From positions 1 to 9,230 of the forward strand of contig JAUVSX010000090.1 in the NCBI GenBank assembly GCA_030596915.1: DNA of 9,230 nucleotides, in the 5' to 3' direction. The number at the start of each line of letters is the position of its first letter. The stretch's first letter is position 1. Made by a program: the position numbers and the translations under genes. The notes under the pieces were generated by a model, which saw only the letters and a list, made by a program, of their open reading frames with translations, was not told where the DNA came from and did not search any database. Below are positions 6,953 to 9,230 of this stretch, one piece after another. The DNA comes from Chloroflexota bacterium. GTDB lineage: Bacteria; Chloroflexota; Anaerolineae; B4-G1.

Positions 6953-7452
6953 ACGACTATCGAATTCGAATGGTGCTGGCTGCTCTATTGGCATGCGGGG
7001 GGCTACTTCTTGTGGGCGCGTGCCAGTCGCCGCGAGACGGTCGGGGGGGAACGCCGAGCTCGCTGCCGGGCGGGCCCGTTGGCAACGCTGACGTGCTATT
7101 CGTGCGGGCGGATTTGGCTCCAGACGGTAGCTGGACATTCCACGTCACGGTTAGCCACCCGGACACAGGTTGGGACGATTATGCCGATGGATGGGACGTG
7201 GTCACGCCAGACGGCACGGTACTGAAACCCGACCCGGAGAGCCCATTCACTCGCCTGCTGCTGCACCCACACGAGGGCGAGCAGCCGTTCACTCGTAGCC
7301 AGAGTGGCATTGAGATCCCGAGAGGCGTGACGCGCGTGTCGGTTCGGGCTCACGACATCGTGGACGGGTTCGGGGGGCGCGAGGTCACTGTGGACCTGAC
7401 CGTTGGCCGCGGTGACGACTTCGAAGTGAGCCTGCCGCCGGACAGTGGCTAG
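6949..7452 (+). CDS. Small predicted lipoprotein of unknown function
   Basis: The 167-aa protein begins with a lipoprotein signal: charged MNDYRIRM, a hydrophobic stretch VLAALLACGGLLL, then the lipobox VGAC with Cys25 as the lipidated residue. It should be exported and anchored on the outer face of the membrane. After a Gly/Pro/Ser linker comes a compact, apparently beta-rich domain with SWTFHVTVSHPDTGWDDYA, a GWDVVTPDGTVL strand pair, a His-containing LLLHPHEGEQPFTRS segment, GIEIPRGVTRVSVRAHD and DGFGGREVTVDL. The mature part has no Cys besides the lipidated one, so it is not a thiol redox partner. I recall similar short conserved hypothetical proteins but no function. GTG 6949 overlaps the stop of the selenoprotein gene (GTGA), and GAGAAGG (6935-6941) lies 7 nt upstream, which fixes the start and implies coupled translation. 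Upstream in-frame starts exist from 6784 but run inside the selenoprotein gene and would bury the signal peptide. Confidence 0.82.
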   Translation: MNDYRIRMVLAALLACGGLLLVGACQSPRDGRGGTPSSLPGGPVGNADVLFVRADLAPDGSWTFHVTVSHPDTGWDDYADGWDVVTPDGTVLKPDPESPFTRLLLHPHEGEQPFTRSQSGIEIPRGVTRVSVRAHDIVDGFGGREVTVDLTVGRGDDFEVSLPPDSG

Positions 7453-7476
7453 CGCCAATCTAACGCCCCGAGGCAG

Positions 7477-8419
7477 ATGTCGATCGTGATTGAGGCGACC
7501 CAATCGTACGATCTGGCGATAATCGGTGGCGGCTCAGCCGGCCTGACCGCTTTGTGTTTCGCCGCGGAACTGGATGTTCGCGTCGCGCTCGTCGAGAATA
7601 CGCGCATCGGCGGCGACTGCGCCTGGACGGGGTGTGTTCTCAGTAAGACGCTTCTGAAGGCAGCCAAAGTCGCCCACCAGATGCGGACTGCGCGCGAATA
7701 CGGACTGACCGCGTGCGAACCGGAGGTCGATCTCCGACAGGTTGTGTCGCACGTGGGGAAGATCGTTGCCGAGGTGGCGCACGAGGAGTCCGCGGAGGTC
7801 GAGCGCAGTAGCGGCGCTGATGTGTAAGTGGTTGGCGCTCGGTTCTTGGACCCCATACGTTGGCTGCCAGCAACGTGACCCTGCGAGCGCGCCACGTACT
7901 CATCGCGACAGGCGCGCATCCCTTCATCCCACCCACCGAGGGGCTGGAGGACGTCGACTACCTGATGTGAGACCGCCTGGGATAGTGAGGACCTACCAGA
8001 GCGGCTACTCGTCCTTGGCGGGGGCCCCGTTGGCTGTGAGATGCCCCAGGCCTGGCTGATCGAGCAGCAGGCCCGGAAGCGGTACGGCGGACGACGTGGT
8101 GACTCGCACGTGGCCGATGTCGCAGGTGGATCGAGCGCGGACTGAAGGCAGCACCGAGGGCTTCGCCAAGATCGTTCACCGGCGGGACAACACGCTGCTT
8201 GGGGCGACGATCGTCGCGTGGCGCGCGGGCGCGGCGATCCATGAGTGGGTCCTTGCGCTCGCACAGCGAATGAGGGTTGGCACTCTGGCGACAATCATCT
8301 ACACCTATCCCACCTACTCGACGGCCGCGATGCAGGCTGCCGCCGCCATCCGCATAGAGGGAATGATAAGCGGCGCCTCGGGCCGGGTGATCCGTGGTAT
8401 AGCGCATCTGATCCAATGA
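7477..8419 (+). pseudogene. Decayed FAD-dependent disulfide oxidoreductase (mercuric reductase-like)
   Basis: The remains of a flavoprotein of the mercuric reductase/dihydrolipoyl dehydrogenase superfamily, normally about 460-500 aa. From ATG 7477 the FAD loop IIGGGSAGLTAL and the redox-disulfide motif GGDCAWTGCVLSKTLLKAA are intact. Then TAA 7825-7827 interrupts the frame. Homology continues (VVGARFLDP), shifts frame near 7852 (TLAASNVTLRARHVLIATGAHPFIPP in pieces, 7857-7967), meets TGA 7968-7970, and shifts again near 7970 to the NAD loop LLVLGGGPVGCEM (about 8007-8043). Around 8080 the rest of the NAD domain is missing, roughly 180 residues. The C-terminal dimerisation domain resumes in a third frame (VDRARTEGSTEGFAKI to SGRVIRGIAHL) and ends at TGA 8417-8419. 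The conserved His before YPTYS appears replaced by Tyr (IYTYPTYS). Multiple independent lesions make function impossible as encoded. GAGG 3 nt before the ATG and a 24-bp gap tie it to the lipoprotein gene. Confidence 0.88.
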
Positions 8420-8790
8420 GCGAATCTGGATGCGCGGCGCCTCCCTCTCATCAGCCCGTCTGCGACCACGTCTTCTTCGGTCTCAACCGCAGCTTGTGCC
8501 CGGAGTGCGGCAGGTAGGTTGACGCTCAGGTCCTGCCCCGAGATGGCGCCGCATACCTATGGTTGCGCCGCCCCGAGCACGGGCGGTACGAGGCACTGGT
8601 CTCGTCGGACAGCGACAGGTACGTGCGCTCGGGCAGGACCAACAAGCCTGGCAGGCTGCCGCGCAGCTTCACGGCAAACGTCGATCGGGCATGCCCAAGT
8701 GACTGCAGCCTTTGCCCGGAGCAGCAGCAGCACACGTGCATTGGCATCATCGAGGTCACGAGCCCGTGCGACTTGGGCCGACCGAGAACC
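8416..8790 (+). pseudogene. Decayed radical SAM protein, N-terminal fragment
   Basis: ATG 8416 overlaps the stop of the preceding pseudogene (ATGA), a relic of coupled translation. The frame shows a Cys-rich N-terminus (SLCPECGR), then TAG 8515-8517, and continues in the same frame with VDAQVLPRDGAAYLWLRRPEHG..EALVSSD, NKPGRLP, CPSDCSLCPEQQQHTC and IGIIEVTSPCDL. This order (CPxC, PEHG, CPxxCxLCPxxxQHTC, IEVTxxC) is that of large radical SAM enzymes of the MJ0619/tetraether-lipid-synthase-like type, about 450-550 aa. Beyond the nonsense codon, the usual Cys before PEHG is Arg. The radical SAM CxxxCxxC survives only as its first Cys (CDLGRPRT, expected C at the fifth and eighth places). The catalytic barrel is absent; the sequence runs straight into a methyltransferase remnant in another frame. 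The family assignment comes from motif memory and the exact substrate is unknown. Confidence 0.75.
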
Positions 8791-9230
8791 GGGGCGAGTC
8801 GATTGGCCTCACCTCGGCGGACCGCGTGCTCGACGTGGCGTGCGGGCGCGGCGTCACGGCGGCGCACCTGGCCGAGTCCTTCGCGTGCCACGTCACCGGC
8901 GCTGAATTGGGGGCGGAGAGCGCTGTTGCCGCGAGTCATACGGCCCTCGAGAGCGGCGTGGGGAGTTTGACCGGCTTCGTGCGAGCTGACGCCGAGGCCT
9001 TGCCTTGTGATTGCGAGTCCTTCCACGTGCTCGTATCCGAGTGCAGGTTCCCTGACAAGCGGGCAGCCGCCTGCGAGATGGCGCGCGCTTTGGCGCCTGG
9101 CGGCAGGCTTGCTCTGTCGGATGTCACTGTTCACGGTTCGCTACCGCCAGGTATCGAGAGTGTGCTCGAGTGAGTGGCTTGCCTTGGCGGCGCTGGCACG
9201 CCGCAGGCGTACGTCGCTACTCTCACCGAG
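8781..9230 (+). pseudogene. Decayed SAM-dependent methyltransferase (arsenite methyltransferase-like), truncated and open at window end
   Basis: The class I methyltransferase core starts abruptly after the radical SAM fragment, without its own start codon or N-terminal segment. Seen: motif I VLDVACGRG (8826-8852), HVTGAELG (motif II acidic residue is Glu), FVRADAEALPCDCESFHVLVSEC, then FPDKRAAACEMARALAPGGRLALSDVTVHG. This pattern is close to ArsM/UbiE-type methyltransferases, where the segment before FPDK is normally a few residues longer (often with a second Cys), so a small in-frame deletion is likely. TGA 9171-9173 follows SVLE. The same frame then continues without a stop to 9230 as VACLGGAGTPQAYVATLTE, and relatives have Trp at the TGA position (LEWVAC). 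It is therefore best read as a nonsense mutation TGG to TGA. The substrate (arsenite or a small metabolite) is not determined. Confidence 0.75.

Noticed and set aside
7968..7970. TGA as a selenocysteine codon in the flavoprotein
   Set aside because: The stop appears only because of a frameshift: read one base earlier the sequence gives the expected ETAWDSEDLP continuation.
7449..8294. A 281-residue open frame on the minus strand
   Set aside because: It lies antisense to the decayed flavoprotein, whose motifs are clear on the + strand. Its composition (rich in Ser, Arg, Pro, Ala) is that of a GC-rich shadow frame and I recognise no domain.
8515..8517. TAG as a pyrrolysine codon
   Set aside because: The gene has lost two radical SAM cluster cysteines and its catalytic barrel, so it is a remnant; a nonsense mutation is simpler.
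9171..9173. TGA as a selenocysteine codon in the methyltransferase
   Set aside because: The family has Trp here rather than Cys, the downstream hairpin loop (CTGGCA) lacks a G in its first two bases, and the gene lacks its N-terminus.
1..9230. tRNA or rRNA genes, CRISPR arrays, insertion sequences, attachment sites
   Set aside because: No cloverleaf-like segments, regularly spaced repeats, transposase motifs or terminal inverted repeats were seen by eye on either strand.

Overview
This window is about 9.2 kb of high-GC bacterial DNA in which every supportable gene lies on the + strand with very short gaps or overlaps, so it reads like one long operon. Taxonomy is uncertain. The GC bias, frequent GTG starts, a Pgi of the type usually found fused to transaldolase, and the Glk and NnrE variants would fit Chloroflexota or a related high-GC lineage, but this is a guess.

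Region 1 (1-6339) is a central carbon block. It holds the 3' end of a flavin disulfide oxidoreductase (E3/dihydrolipoyl dehydrogenase-like), then glucokinase (glk), NAD(P)H-hydrate epimerase (nnrE), glucose-6-phosphate isomerase (pgi), ribose-5-phosphate isomerase A (rpiA) and glucose-6-phosphate dehydrogenase (zwf). Together these phosphorylate glucose, set the branch between glycolysis and the pentose phosphate pathway, make NADPH, and repair hydrated NAD(P)H. All look intact.

Region 2 (6332-7452) holds the most interesting signal. The frame that starts at GTG 6332, overlapping the end of zwf, runs to 6952 and is interrupted only by two TGA codons (6521-6523 and 6530-6532). These fall exactly where the peroxiredoxin-like fold carries its C-x-x-C redox motif. 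The protein reads ...FLRHLG-U-L-H-U-REHVAQL..., a U-x-x-U (double selenocysteine) protein resembling the SelL family, which forms a diselenide. A perfect 6-bp hairpin with an AGUU loop (6543-6558) lies 25 nt after the first UGA and 16 nt after the second, matching the geometry of a bacterial SECIS element. Conventional gene calling would split this gene in two or call it broken. A small lipoprotein gene follows with a 4-bp GTGA overlap.

Region 3 (7477-9230) is a stretch of decayed genes. It contains a mercuric-reductase-like flavoprotein with a nonsense codon, frameshifts and a large internal deletion; the N-terminus of a radical SAM protein with an in-frame TAG and lost cluster cysteines; and, fused to that, an N-terminally truncated SAM-dependent methyltransferase whose conserved Trp codon has become TGA. 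The decay here contrasts with the intact genes upstream. It supports reading the two SelL-type TGAs as functional, because they are confined to the two redox positions of an otherwise clean frame.
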